The notes beneath the pieces are model-generated. The model searched no databases and was not told the DNA's origin. It saw only the letters and a list, made by a program, of their open reading frames with translations. Position numbers and translations under genes: made by a program. Below, piece after piece: positions 1 through 7,496 of a stretch of 64,000 nt of DNA. The first letter of the stretch is position 1. Every line of letters begins with the position of its first letter. The stretch lies in the NCBI GenBank assembly GCA_050249695.1, contig JBFWQA010000001.1, forward strand, positions 62,001-126,000, written 5' to 3'. Source of the stretch: JACKJP01 sp050249695 (lineage in GTDB: Bacteria; Pseudomonadota; Alphaproteobacteria; Rhizobiales; Tepidamorphaceae).

Positions 1-242
1 ATCAGCCCGCGCACGATATGGGCGTCGCTGTCGCCGGTGAAGACCAGCACCCTGCGGCCTTCCTTGTCTTGCTCGCGCGTTTTCAGCCAGACTTGGGATA
101 CGCAGCCCTCCACCTTGTTGGCAGGGGTTCGTTCGGCCTCGCTGAATTCCGGCAGCGCCTTGCCGAGTTCGATCACGTAACGGTAGCGGTCTTCCCAGTC
201 ATCCAGGTAGCTGAAATCTTCCAGTATCTGTTCGATGGTCAT
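1..242 (-). CDS. sufE: SufE cysteine desulfuration protein, partial (N-terminal 80 residues)
   Basis: The reverse strand from the ATG at 242 reads MTIEQILEDFSYLDDWEDRY and runs off the left edge. SufE accepts persulfide sulfur from the cysteine desulfurase SufS and passes it to the SufBCD scaffold for Fe-S cluster assembly in the cytoplasm. The acceptor cysteine is visible at residue 47 in the motif KVEGCVSQVW, which is diagnostic of the family. About 60 C-terminal residues should lie outside the window. The nearest upstream gene on this strand is DUF5330, with a hairpin in the 149-bp gap. The suf operon itself is not in view, so this looks like a stand-alone sufE. Confidence 0.93.
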   Translation of the reverse strand, partial: MTIEQILEDFSYLDDWEDRYRYVIELGKALPEFSEAERTPANKVEGCVSQVWLKTREQDKEGRRVLVFTGDSDAHIVRGL

Positions 243-296
243 TCCGTGCCCTTCTGGCGTGAATAAATCCGCAGCCGGCTCAGCCGCGTTTCCAAG

Positions 297-331
297 GGGT
301 GCTTTCCCTAGCCATATAGGGAGTTGCACCC
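297..331. repeat. Nested inverted repeat upstream of sufE
   Basis: Outer arms GGGTGC (297-302) and GCACCC (326-331) enclose inner arms CCCTA (306-310) and TAGGG (317-321), with a 6-nt loop. The structure begins 55 bp upstream of the sufE start, between DUF5330 and sufE, which are read in the same direction. No T-tract follows on either strand, so an operator or leader structure is as likely as a terminator. Function unknown. Confidence 0.4.
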
Positions 332-391
332 GCCCGGTCAAAGCGCAGACGGATCTGGCGGAGGGCAAGTAAGGCCGGTCAGCCCGCCAGG

Positions 392-760
392 TCAGGCCTT
401 GCGTTCGGGTTCCGGGCCACGCCAGGCCGGCTGGCGGTCCTCCGGGCTGAGGGTGTTGTTGGAACGGGTTGCCGTATTCTCGGCGTCTTCCCCTGCATTC
501 AGCCCATCGAGGTAGTTGTAGATGAGCTTAGCGCCGTATTGCGCCTTGAGCCCGAAGGTCCGCAGGGCCTCGCCTCCCGCTTCGCAGGTCTGCGGGTTGC
601 GGTCGCAGAAGCCGCGCATGTCGCCGATCGTCGAAGAGGCGACATGTATTGCATCGCTTGCCGAAAGCGTCACGTCCTTGTGCGTCTGTCCGCCGTCGTC
701 GACGGGAAGAAACAGGATCGCGATGGACAGCCAGAACGCGGCTTTGAACAGAAAAGACAT
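392..760 (-). CDS. DUF5330 family membrane-anchored protein
   Basis: A 122-aa protein with one N-terminal membrane segment or uncleaved signal (about residues 4-20, FKAAFWLSIAILFLP), followed by a region with two cysteines (FCDRNPQTCEAGGEALRTF) and a polar tail. The N-terminal hydrophobic pattern and the C-P-Q-C spacing fit DUF5330, a short family of rhizobial and related alphaproteobacterial proteins with no known function. It probably faces the periplasm, where the two cysteines could form a disulfide. Its promoter should lie in the gap upstream of 760, shared divergently with the histidine kinase. Confidence 0.75.
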   Translation of the reverse strand: MSFLFKAAFWLSIAILFLPVDDGGQTHKDVTLSASDAIHVASSTIGDMRGFCDRNPQTCEAGGEALRTFGLKAQYGAKLIYNYLDGLNAGEDAENTATRSNNTLSPEDRQPAWRGPEPERKA

Positions 761-1120
761 CCTATGGCCCCTTCGATATACGTCCCAGAATGCCGGACCC
801 CGGACCGGCTCATGGACGCTACTCTAGGCGCGACGGATTGCCCTGACGTGGAAAATGGCAGTCAAATTCGATTAAAATTGTAATGATTTTTGCCGGGCGG
901 CGGCCGACCGGCCGTTTACGGCCTGGTTACCATGAAGCCCGAAACCGGGCCTGCAAAGCTTTCAGGAACGTATTCGGGCGATCTGGCCGGGCCGCTTTAG
1001 GCAAGCCTTAATCGGAACCGTGTCTCCTGTACGCATAGGGACACAGGGCGGCGCGATTACAAAGGCGTCGGTAGAGTATTGCGTAGATTTATTCAGTGGC
1101 CGGCAGGACGGTTTCTTTCC
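761..1120. other. Intergenic region between DUF5330 and the PAS histidine kinase
   Basis: About 360 bp without a convincing gene. It holds short GC hairpins (GGCCG-TTTA-CGGCC near 910-925 and GCCCG-AAAC-CGGGC near 935-950) and an A/T-rich stretch near 865-890 that is the likeliest place for promoters of the two divergent genes. Two GGAAC motifs near 963 and 1014 lack the CGTT partner of an EcfG promoter at the right spacing. An alternative TTG start of the kinase lies at 1079. Confidence 0.4.
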
Positions 1121-2776
1121 ATGCGTGCGTGGCGCAGCAGTTGCGGTGCCGGCGCGCGAGCGGAAGTCGTCTCCGCATATGCGGTCTCCCGACTTGCCGC
1201 CACGCTGGCGGGCGCCGTTGTCCTGCTCCTCCTGCACCTGGCCTATCCGGCCATTTCCGGAGCCGCGCTCGTCCCCATGCTCGCCGCGACGGTGGCACCG
1301 CTGTTCGGCGCCCTGAGTGCGTTGCGCCACCACAACGCCGACCTGGGTGCGGCCGTGTCCACCGGCCTGCTGGCTATCGTGATCGTCGGTTCGACGGCTG
1401 TCGTGCCGCAAAGCGCCGCCTGGTTGCTCCCCTGGGCCGGAATTCTTCTCTTTGAGGCGATCCAGGCCGATCATCCGCGCATCTGGGGAGGCGGCGTGCT
1501 GCTGTGTCTCGGCAGTGTGATCGGCGCCGGTCTTGCCCATCCTGTCCAGCCCGCGGCGCTCGTGGAGGTACTGACCTACGTCGCCGTCGCATTGCTCGTT
1601 CACAAGCTCTGGACGTGGAAGGTCGCTCCCGAGTTCGCCGAAGGCGCCGAACTGACCGCGTCGCCTGTCGCCTCCGAGGATATGATCGTCCGCTTCCGCC
1701 GCAACGGCGATGTCGACGCGGTTTCCGGCAATGTCGCCGACCGTCTGGGCGTCGAACCCTCCGACCTGACCGGAAATCAGTTTCTGACAAGAGTGCACGT
1801 GCTCGACCGTCCGGCCGTCCTGACCGCGATCGATCGCGCCGCCTCGGGCCTCCCCGCCCGCGTCGAGATCAGGCTGTCCGACACCGACGGTGAGTATGGC
1901 GATTATGAAGTCCATTGCCGCCCCGGCGAGACGGGCGATGATGTCGTCGATGCGGTGTTTCGCGACATCAGCGAAATCCGGCAGCTTCGGGACAGTCTCG
2001 TCCAGCAGCAGGAGACAATGCGCGCGCACGACGAGTCGCAGGCCCGCATTCTCGCCAATGTCAGTCACGAGCTGCGTACGCCGCTGAACGCCATCATCGG
2101 CTTCTCCGAGGTGCTTGAACAGCAGCCATTCGGCCCGCTTGCGCCCGAGAAAACCCGTGAATATGCCGGCTTGATCGGCGAAAGCGGCCGCCACCTTCTG
2201 GAGCTTGTGAACGGCATTCTCGACATGTCGAAACTGCAGGCCGGGCATTTCGTGATTCACCCCGAGCCGTGCGACATCATCGAGATCATGCGCAAATGCG
2301 CGACGATCGTTGCCCCCGCGCTGGCATCGGCACGGCTCTCGGTCGCTTATGATTTCGTTACGGCCATGCCGGAGATGACGGTCGATCCGCGGGCCATGCG
2401 GCAGATCATGCTCAATCTGCTGTCCAACGCGATCAAGTTCTCCCGGCCCGGCGGCCGGATCATGATCGGGGCCTATGAGAGCAATGGCGAGGCGGTTCTC
2501 TACGTTGCCGACGAGGGCATCGGCATCGCCAAGGGCGATATCGAACGGCTCGGCAAGCCGTTCGTCCAGCTCAATGCCTCTTATGACAGCGGCCGCAGCG
2601 GCGCCGGTCTTGGGCTGTGCATGGTTTTCGGCCTCGCCGAACTGCACGGCGGCAGCGCCACCATCGACAGTGTGAAGGGGCGCGGCACGCGGGTGACCGT
2701 CCGCCTGCCCGTCACCGCCGCACGGCCTGAACTTCGCGGGGAGGGAAAAATTGTTCCGCTACGCTCAGTCGGATGA
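1121..2776 (+). CDS. PAS-domain sensor histidine kinase (hybrid-free, membrane bound)
   Basis: A 551-aa kinase. The N-terminal ~165 residues are hydrophobic and form several membrane segments; a PAS-like sensor follows (about 175-280, beginning DMIVRFRRNGDVDAVSG), then a short coiled linker. The HisKA motif VSHELRTPLNAIIGFSEVL has the phosphoacceptor His316, and the HATPase domain shows NLLSNAIKF, DEGIGIAKG and GAGLGLCMV. The kinase core is of the PleC/DivJ/PdhS type used in alphaproteobacterial cell-cycle signalling, though I cannot assign a member. It overlaps the next gene by 26 bp and likely forms a three-gene unit with it and DUF1491. I chose ATG 1121; TTG 1079 would add 14 residues. Confidence 0.88.
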   Translation: MRAWRSSCGAGARAEVVSAYAVSRLAATLAGAVVLLLLHLAYPAISGAALVPMLAATVAPLFGALSALRHHNADLGAAVSTGLLAIVIVGSTAVVPQSAAWLLPWAGILLFEAIQADHPRIWGGGVLLCLGSVIGAGLAHPVQPAALVEVLTYVAVALLVHKLWTWKVAPEFAEGAELTASPVASEDMIVRFRRNGDVDAVSGNVADRLGVEPSDLTGNQFLTRVHVLDRPAVLTAIDRAASGLPARVEIRLSDTDGEYGDYEVHCRPGETGDDVVDAVFRDISEIRQLRDSLVQQQETMRAHDESQARILANVSHELRTPLNAIIGFSEVLEQQPFGPLAPEKTREYAGLIGESGRHLLELVNGILDMSKLQAGHFVIHPEPCDIIEIMRKCATIVAPALASARLSVAYDFVTAMPEMTVDPRAMRQIMLNLLSNAIKFSRPGGRIMIGAYESNGEAVLYVADEGIGIAKGDIERLGKPFVQLNASYDSGRSGAGLGLCMVFGLAELHGGSATIDSVKGRGTRVTVRLPVTAARPELRGEGKIVPLRSVG

Positions 2777-3656
2777 TGACGACGGTCTCGACGGCTTTCT
2801 CGATCGCTCCGGCGCCCGGCCATCGCGCCGTACCGATCCGGCGCTGATCGGCGGCGTGGAGCCGGTGGTGCCGGGTCGCAGGCCTCGTCGGTTTCAGGGC
2901 TTCAGGCTACCGGCAGGCCGCGGCCTGACGGGACCGCTGCTGGCCGGCGCAATGATGGTGACGGTTGGCGGCAACGCCCTGTTCATGCAGGACGGGCCGC
3001 ATCCGGCGCCGCTGTTCGCCCAACGCGCGCCATCGACCGCGCAGGCAGCAGCATCCCGCAACGATCCGGCCCATGATCAGGCGACGCCGCAGACTGTGGC
3101 CTCCATTCCGCTGCCGACGGCGCGCCCAGGCCGCGTCGAGGCGGCGTCCCACGAGGCGTCGGCGCCGTTGCAGACCGGCGAGATCGTGCAGGAGGCGCAG
3201 CGGCTGCTTACCGAACTCGGTTACTATCAGGGCGAAGCGGACGGCATCGCCGGCCCTGTCACCATTGGCGCGCTCAAGCGCTATGAAGGTGAGAACGGGC
3301 TCGTCGCCGCCGGCGACATCAATGAAGCGATCGTCGACCATCTGCGGCTGAAGGCGTCGCGCCGGGAAACCGCGACCGCTCGTGCCAAAGGCGACAGTAT
3401 CGGCGATCTCGTTGAAAAGACCGCGGAGTCCGCGCCGCCGGTCGAGTTCGACGAAGCCATCGCAGAGGTCCAGCGGGTGCTGGCGATGCTGGGCTATTCG
3501 CCCGGATCGATTGACGGACAGCTGGGGCCGGGCACGCGTGAGGCTATCATGCGCTTCCGCAAGGACAACGGTCTGCCGGTGGTCGACGTGATCGACACGA
3601 TGCTGATCCACGCGTTGCAGGAGTTCAGCGGCGTCGAGTTGGCGCGCGGCGCGTGA
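2751..3656 (+). CDS. Peptidoglycan-binding domain protein with two PG_binding_1 repeats
   Basis: A 301-aa protein with an acidic, basic-rich cytoplasmic start, one membrane segment (about residues 58-78), a proline/alanine-rich spacer and two peptidoglycan-binding repeats at about 143-190 (EAQRLLTELGYYQGEADGIA) and 231-285 (EVQRVLAMLGYSPGSIDGQL). It is therefore an inner-membrane-tethered periplasmic wall-binding protein. The TTG start at 2751 is supported by GGGAGGG just upstream and implies a 26-bp overlap with the kinase gene, suggesting translational coupling. The next gene overlaps by 4 bp. Its link to a sensor kinase suggests envelope or cell-cycle sensing, which is inference. Confidence 0.88.
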   Translation: MFRYAQSDDDDGLDGFLDRSGARPSRRTDPALIGGVEPVVPGRRPRRFQGFRLPAGRGLTGPLLAGAMMVTVGGNALFMQDGPHPAPLFAQRAPSTAQAAASRNDPAHDQATPQTVASIPLPTARPGRVEAASHEASAPLQTGEIVQEAQRLLTELGYYQGEADGIAGPVTIGALKRYEGENGLVAAGDINEAIVDHLRLKASRRETATARAKGDSIGDLVEKTAESAPPVEFDEAIAEVQRVLAMLGYSPGSIDGQLGPGTREAIMRFRKDNGLPVVDVIDTMLIHALQEFSGVELARGA

Positions 3657-4012
3657 GGCTCAAATCCGCCGTCTGGGTTGCCGCCTATCTGCGCCGTTGC
3701 CAGCACGAAGGCGCGTTTGCGCTGGTCGAGCGTCGCGGCGCCGAGGAGGCGGGCGCGATCTTCATCAAGGTCGTGGCCGACCGCGAAGATGTCGGCGTCC
3801 TCGGTCCTGCGCCGCAGACGGAGGCCGATGAGACGGGGCTGAGGCGTTTCGTGGCGATACGCACCGGCATCGTCGAATCCGAGGCCGATGCCTATCTGGC
3901 CCGCCAGCGGAATTTCGATCCCGACCTTTGGATCGTCGCGGTCGAGGACCGCGCGGGCCGACATTTCCTGACGCCCGGCGACGAGTTGCTCGCCGATCCC
4001 CGGGCAGAGTGA
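3653..4012 (+). CDS. DUF1491 family protein
   Basis: A 119-aa soluble protein starting at GTG 3653, overlapping the preceding stop (GTGA). The sequence MRLKSAVWVAAYLRRC, the central GAIFIKV and the C-terminal half with DPDLWIVAVEDRAG match the DUF1491 family, which is widespread in alphaproteobacteria and functionally uncharacterised. Its tight coupling to the peptidoglycan-binding gene and histidine kinase is conserved in rhizobia as I remember it. There is no signal peptide, so it is cytoplasmic. It is convergent with the DUF2336 gene, 31 bp away. Confidence 0.85.
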   Translation: MRLKSAVWVAAYLRRCQHEGAFALVERRGAEEAGAIFIKVVADREDVGVLGPAPQTEADETGLRRFVAIRTGIVESEADAYLARQRNFDPDLWIVAVEDRAGRHFLTPGDELLADPRAE

Positions 4013-4043
4013 TTCCAAGTCCGGCCTTTTCCACGCCTTGACT

Positions 4044-5219
4044 TCAGTTGACGCTCGTTCGGCCCTGCTTTTCGCGTCCCGGCTGGGGAATGCGCGCGAG
4101 CCCCTGTGCGCCGCCGCGCCGCTCGGCGCCCGGTCGGGCGACGGCGGGGTCGTGGACAGCCGCCTGACGCGCGGCGGTCGGCGCTCTTTCCGGGATCGCC
4201 GCGGCGGTATTCGCCGGTGCCTCAATTCCGTGCCCGCGGCCTGACCATGCGCCCGCGAGCCATTGTGCGACGGCAAGCGGCAGGGAGTCGTGCATTCGGG
4301 TCAGCTGACGCAGACGCTCCGTCGAAACCCCCATCAGATATTCGTTCAGGACGAGGGCTGCGCCGAGTGCGCGCGGTCCGACATCGCATGCACGGATCAT
4401 CACCGTCAGCATCTCGCCGCCGGTGTCTTCGTAGACGCGCAGGACCCTCTCGCGCGGCATGTCGGCGAGACGCGCGATGGCGGCGATCGCTTCGTCACGG
4501 CCGTACCGGCATATCTGGACGAAACCCTCGGCGATGTGATGCCGCAACTCGTCGGGAACCAGCGGGTGGGGTTGGTGCGGAAACGGGTGGCCCTGGACCC
4601 GCTTCAGGAAGGCCTCGCGCCCGGCCGTATCGAGGTGGCGGAACAGTGCGGGCGTCGGCAGCATGTCCGGCGGCGCGGCGTCGAGAATTCGGCCGGCGCC
4701 CGGCGGCAGGAGATCGCCGCGCGCGCAAAGCCGCTCGGTCTGCGCGGGGTCGAAGAAGGCGGCAGGGTTGCACGCCAGGATGTTGATGCTTCTCTTGTCG
4801 CCGCAGGCGATCAACAGATCGATCGTGTCGCCGGTCACGTCGCCGCGCCCCGCGATGGCCTGCATGAGGGGGGCGTCGAAGCTGCTGGCCGCCCGTGCGA
4901 TCTGTTCGGCATTGAGATCGGCGGAACGCTTCAGCACCGGCACGGCAAAAGGCGCAGGCCCCTCGGCGAGGTACCGCAACAGAACCGCCGGCAGGTGCGC
5001 CGCCTCGGCGAGGCGCTCTGCGGCATAAAGACGGCTCGTCTCGTCGGCGCGCGCAAAAAGCGCCACCATGACGGCCCCGAAACGCAACTCCAGCGCCGGC
5101 GCGACGGGATTCAGCCGCAGATAGAGATCGGCCAGAATCTTGAGCGACGGCGGGGCATTCCGCCCGGCTTCGCATTCTTCGACGATGTGGCTGAACCGCT
5201 CGAGCTCTGCGGAGAACAT
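4044..5219 (-). CDS. DUF2336 domain-containing protein
   Basis: A 391-aa, helix-rich protein without signal peptide or membrane segments. It opens MFSAELERFSHIVEECEAG and shows the DUF2336 pattern of leucine/alanine-rich helices with NPAAFFDPAQTERLC and a region of HEAT-like helical repeats. DUF2336 proteins are alphaproteobacterial and uncharacterised; the helical-repeat architecture suggests a scaffold or binding protein. I chose ATG 5219; GTG 5246 would add 9 residues of unlikely sequence. The promoter region (5220-5300) contains two TTAA-type elements (GTTAACC and TTAAT) resembling CtrA half sites, but the spacing is not the 7 bp of a full site. Confidence 0.82.
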   Translation of the reverse strand: MFSAELERFSHIVEECEAGRNAPPSLKILADLYLRLNPVAPALELRFGAVMVALFARADETSRLYAAERLAEAAHLPAVLLRYLAEGPAPFAVPVLKRSADLNAEQIARAASSFDAPLMQAIAGRGDVTGDTIDLLIACGDKRSINILACNPAAFFDPAQTERLCARGDLLPPGAGRILDAAPPDMLPTPALFRHLDTAGREAFLKRVQGHPFPHQPHPLVPDELRHHIAEGFVQICRYGRDEAIAAIARLADMPRERVLRVYEDTGGEMLTVMIRACDVGPRALGAALVLNEYLMGVSTERLRQLTRMHDSLPLAVAQWLAGAWSGRGHGIEAPANTAAAIPERAPTAARQAAVHDPAVARPGAERRGGAQGLARIPQPGREKQGRTSVN

Positions 5220-5348
5220 GGGACGTCCCGGCTGACTGGTACGCACTAACCCTACGCGCTCATCCGTTAGCGAACTGTTAACCTTGCCAATTGCTTAATG
5301 GGCGCCTGTACCGCGTATGGCATCTGCATGGAACGCGGGGAGACCCAG

Positions 5349-5540
5349 ATGGGATCCGTATTGGAATTCAAGACACCTGACCGGCGCGGCAGTGGCAATC
5401 ATTGCTCCATCGGGCACACCGACGATCACGATGCCGAAATCATTCTCTTCCCCGGTATCAGGATCGAATATCAGACGATCGACCTGGCGCATCGCCCGGG
5501 CGAATCGGAGGGACAAGGCAGGGCGCCCGGCGGGGAATAG
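5349..5540 (+). CDS. Small conserved-looking protein, function unknown (63 aa)
   Basis: A 63-aa soluble protein opening MGSVLEFKTPDRRGSG and containing DAEIILFPGIRIEYQ. GGGGAGA lies a few bases upstream of ATG 5349, and the stop is 4 bp before the next start, so it reads as the first gene of a two-gene operon. The patterns EFKTPDRR near the N terminus and (I/V)(I/V)LFxGxR are reminiscent of small rhizobial proteins that I cannot name. It is histidine- and acid-rich in the middle (HCSIGHTDDHDAE), which might bind metal; this is speculation. Upstream ATGs in frame (5298, 5328) are possible but lack better ribosome sites. Confidence 0.6.
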   Translation: MGSVLEFKTPDRRGSGNHCSIGHTDDHDAEIILFPGIRIEYQTIDLAHRPGESEGQGRAPGGE

Positions 5541-5544
5541 CTCA

Positions 5545-6315
5545 TTGCCTGCGAAGAAGAACGTGCATCGCGCATGGCCCGGCGTGCTGGCCGTGACCCT
5601 TCTGCTCGGCGGCTGCGGCCAGACGGTGGGCGATCTCGGGCGCGCGCCCGAATATGCGGTGACGGAAAAATTCATGCCGGCCGCGGGAAAGCGGCTCGCG
5701 GACTGGCGCGGCGCGCCGGTTTCCGACTTTGCGCTGACCGATGACGAACGGGAGCTGCGCCGACGCGCCTACCGGTTCATCATGCCCGCACATCGCGCGG
5801 GGTTTGCCGAATGGACCGAAGCCGAGGCGGTGCGTGCGCGCATCTGGCCGGACCATGGCCGCAGCGTGGAGATCGCCGCATATGCCGACGATCTGCGCGA
5901 GCGCTACCACGATCCGGCGGAAGCCCGCTACGGTCTCATCGCGGACGACGCGATCGCCGATACGGCGCTGATCGATCCGTTTTTCGAATTGGCTTTCGCG
6001 GTGTACGAAGCCGATCGCGCGCGCATCGAAGCATTCCATACCGCGCGGTTTCAGCCGGACGGCGAGGCGCGCGACGTCGACGGACGTCTTTACGAAAACC
6101 GCCGGGTGATTCAGTGGGCCGTGGATGCGCTGCGCTGGCGGCTGATGAGCTACGCCTATGCGCTTGAAAGAGCCCGCATCGAAGTGCCGTCACGCCGTTT
6201 TCCGGAGTCCTATGCCGCCGTTGCCGAGATGGAAAGGAAGCTCAATTTGCTCCAGCGCTCCATCGACGGTTTGATGGCGGTCGGTGCGCGGGGTACGCGC
6301 GTCGTCAAGTCGTGA
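5545..6315 (+). CDS. Lipoprotein, function unknown (256 aa)
   Basis: The likely start is TTG 5545, preceded by GGGGA and only 4 bp after the upstream stop; GTG 5563 is an alternative. A lipoprotein signal follows: basic KKNVHR, a hydrophobic core, and a lipobox with LLGGC, giving an N-terminally acylated cysteine. The mature ~230 residues are predominantly helical and charged, with conserved-looking DERELRRRAYRFIMP and KLNLLQRSIDGL. It is probably an outer-membrane or inner-membrane periplasmic lipoprotein. I recognise no named domain. The frame remains open to 5317, but that extension is just the shadow of the 63-aa gene. Confidence 0.75.
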   Translation: MPAKKNVHRAWPGVLAVTLLLGGCGQTVGDLGRAPEYAVTEKFMPAAGKRLADWRGAPVSDFALTDDERELRRRAYRFIMPAHRAGFAEWTEAEAVRARIWPDHGRSVEIAAYADDLRERYHDPAEARYGLIADDAIADTALIDPFFELAFAVYEADRARIEAFHTARFQPDGEARDVDGRLYENRRVIQWAVDALRWRLMSYAYALERARIEVPSRRFPESYAAVAEMERKLNLLQRSIDGLMAVGARGTRVVKS

Positions 6316-6336
6316 GGGGACGATCCTGCCTCAAGA

Positions 6337-6882
6337 CTACTCGCTGACGGCTTCGCAGACCGTCTGTTCGGCAAGGTTCTTGAGCTGCGTCGCCAGGGTA
6401 CCGGCCGTAACCAGCGAGCGAAAAACGAGAAACCCCTGATTTTCCGGCGCTTCGATCGTCAGGATTTCGTCCTTCTGCTCGCTGTCGGCGAGCGATCTTT
6501 CGCGCATCTGATCGCTGTTGCGCACCTCCATTCGAATCCGCCCCGTGGGCGACGCCTGACCCGTGACGCTGTAGAAGACGATGCCGGACCGCGTCTGCCC
6601 GGCGACCGACCAGTAGCCGCGCGGCAGCGCCGCCTCGACCAGCAGCGGCCCCTCGGAAAGGTCGTAGCGGCATATGCCGTACTGGATCGCCGGATCCATC
6701 AGCGGAATGACCTCCTCGCCCGGCCGCGCCAGCGGCAGGACGGCGAAGCTCTGTTCGGGTACCTGGGCGGTGATGCGCGACCATGCGTCGTAGGGGGCAA
6801 TGCGCGGAATGGCGAGGATCGTACTGATATGGATGACGCCGGCCAGCGCGATGATTCCGGTCAGCCAGATCGCCCATCTCAT
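6337..6882 (-). CDS. DUF1254 family membrane-anchored protein
   Basis: A 181-aa protein with one N-terminal membrane anchor (MRWAIWLTGIIALAGVIHIS) and a periplasmic domain with DPAIQYGICRYDLSEGPL and a C-terminal helix. Rhizobia encode such short DUF1254 proteins next to DUF1214 proteins, as here. In larger proteins DUF1254 and DUF1214 occur in one polypeptide, so the two probably form a complex. The ATG at 6882 overlaps the DUF1214 stop (ATGA), which fixes the start better than the GTG at 6891. Function unknown; the operon leads on from the class A PBP, so an envelope role is plausible. Confidence 0.78.
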   Translation of the reverse strand: MRWAIWLTGIIALAGVIHISTILAIPRIAPYDAWSRITAQVPEQSFAVLPLARPGEEVIPLMDPAIQYGICRYDLSEGPLLVEAALPRGYWSVAGQTRSGIVFYSVTGQASPTGRIRMEVRNSDQMRERSLADSEQKDEILTIEAPENQGFLVFRSLVTAGTLATQLKNLAEQTVCEAVSE

Positions 6883-7460
6883 GAACGGCACTCCAGCCGC
6901 TGGATGCTGGGCATGCGGATATCCAGGAAGCTCTTGCCGGTGGCGATGGGCGTGTCGTAGAGCCGCACCAGGAACCTGATCTCGTCCGCCCTGCCGACCG
7001 GCAGCCAGTTTCCTGCCCTCGCGCTGCGCGAGATGATGATGTCGAAGCTGCCGTCGGCGCGCCTGACGATCTCGGTGGAACTGAGCCCGTAGCGCTGAAG
7101 GGAATTGGAGATCAGCCGGCCGCTCGAATCGTCATAGACCGTCAGCGTCCACCACTGCGTGGCAGGCATCCGGCCGGAAAGCTGATAGACGCAGTCGGCC
7201 CGCAACGCATCGCCATTGTCATCGGTCTTCGCGCTGAAGGTAATCCCGGCCCCGCCGGCCAGCGGCAGATCGCCGGTCCGCGAAAGGCTTGCGCGCGTGT
7301 AGGGATCCGCGTCGGCTTCCCCGGCACGCGGCCACGCCGCCCACGCTCCAGCCCTGACCGCCTCAAATCCGATACCGCGATCCACGGCCAGAAAGGCGGA
7401 GCCGAGCCCAAGCGCCGCGCCGATCACGAGCCCCGCGATAATCTGGAACAGGAAAAGCAT
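6879..7460 (-). CDS. DUF1214 family membrane-anchored protein
   Basis: A 193-aa protein with an N-terminal membrane segment (about residues 4-27) and a periplasmic DUF1214 beta domain, recognisable from PATQWWTLTVYDDSSGRL, the following LISNSLQRYGLSS, and GNWLPVG near the C terminus. It overlaps the DUF1254 gene by 4 bp and starts 36 bp after the PBP stop on the same strand, so the three are probably cotranscribed. Partner and substrate are unknown. Confidence 0.85.
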   Translation of the reverse strand: MLFLFQIIAGLVIGAALGLGSAFLAVDRGIGFEAVRAGAWAAWPRAGEADADPYTRASLSRTGDLPLAGGAGITFSAKTDDNGDALRADCVYQLSGRMPATQWWTLTVYDDSSGRLISNSLQRYGLSSTEIVRRADGSFDIIISRSARAGNWLPVGRADEIRFLVRLYDTPIATGKSFLDIRMPSIQRLECRS

Positions 7461-7496
7461 GAGCGGTCCGTTGGAAGGGGGGAAAGCGAGCGGTGT

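Noticed and set aside
962..2647. Long open frame of 561 codons on the minus strand opposite the PAS kinase
   Set aside because: It is antisense to a gene with complete kinase motifs; its own protein has no domain and a composition typical of a GC-rich shadow.
5220..5300. CtrA binding site upstream of DUF2336
   Set aside because: GTTAACC and TTAA words are present, but the spacing is 13 bp rather than the 7 bp of the TTAA-N7-TTAA consensus.
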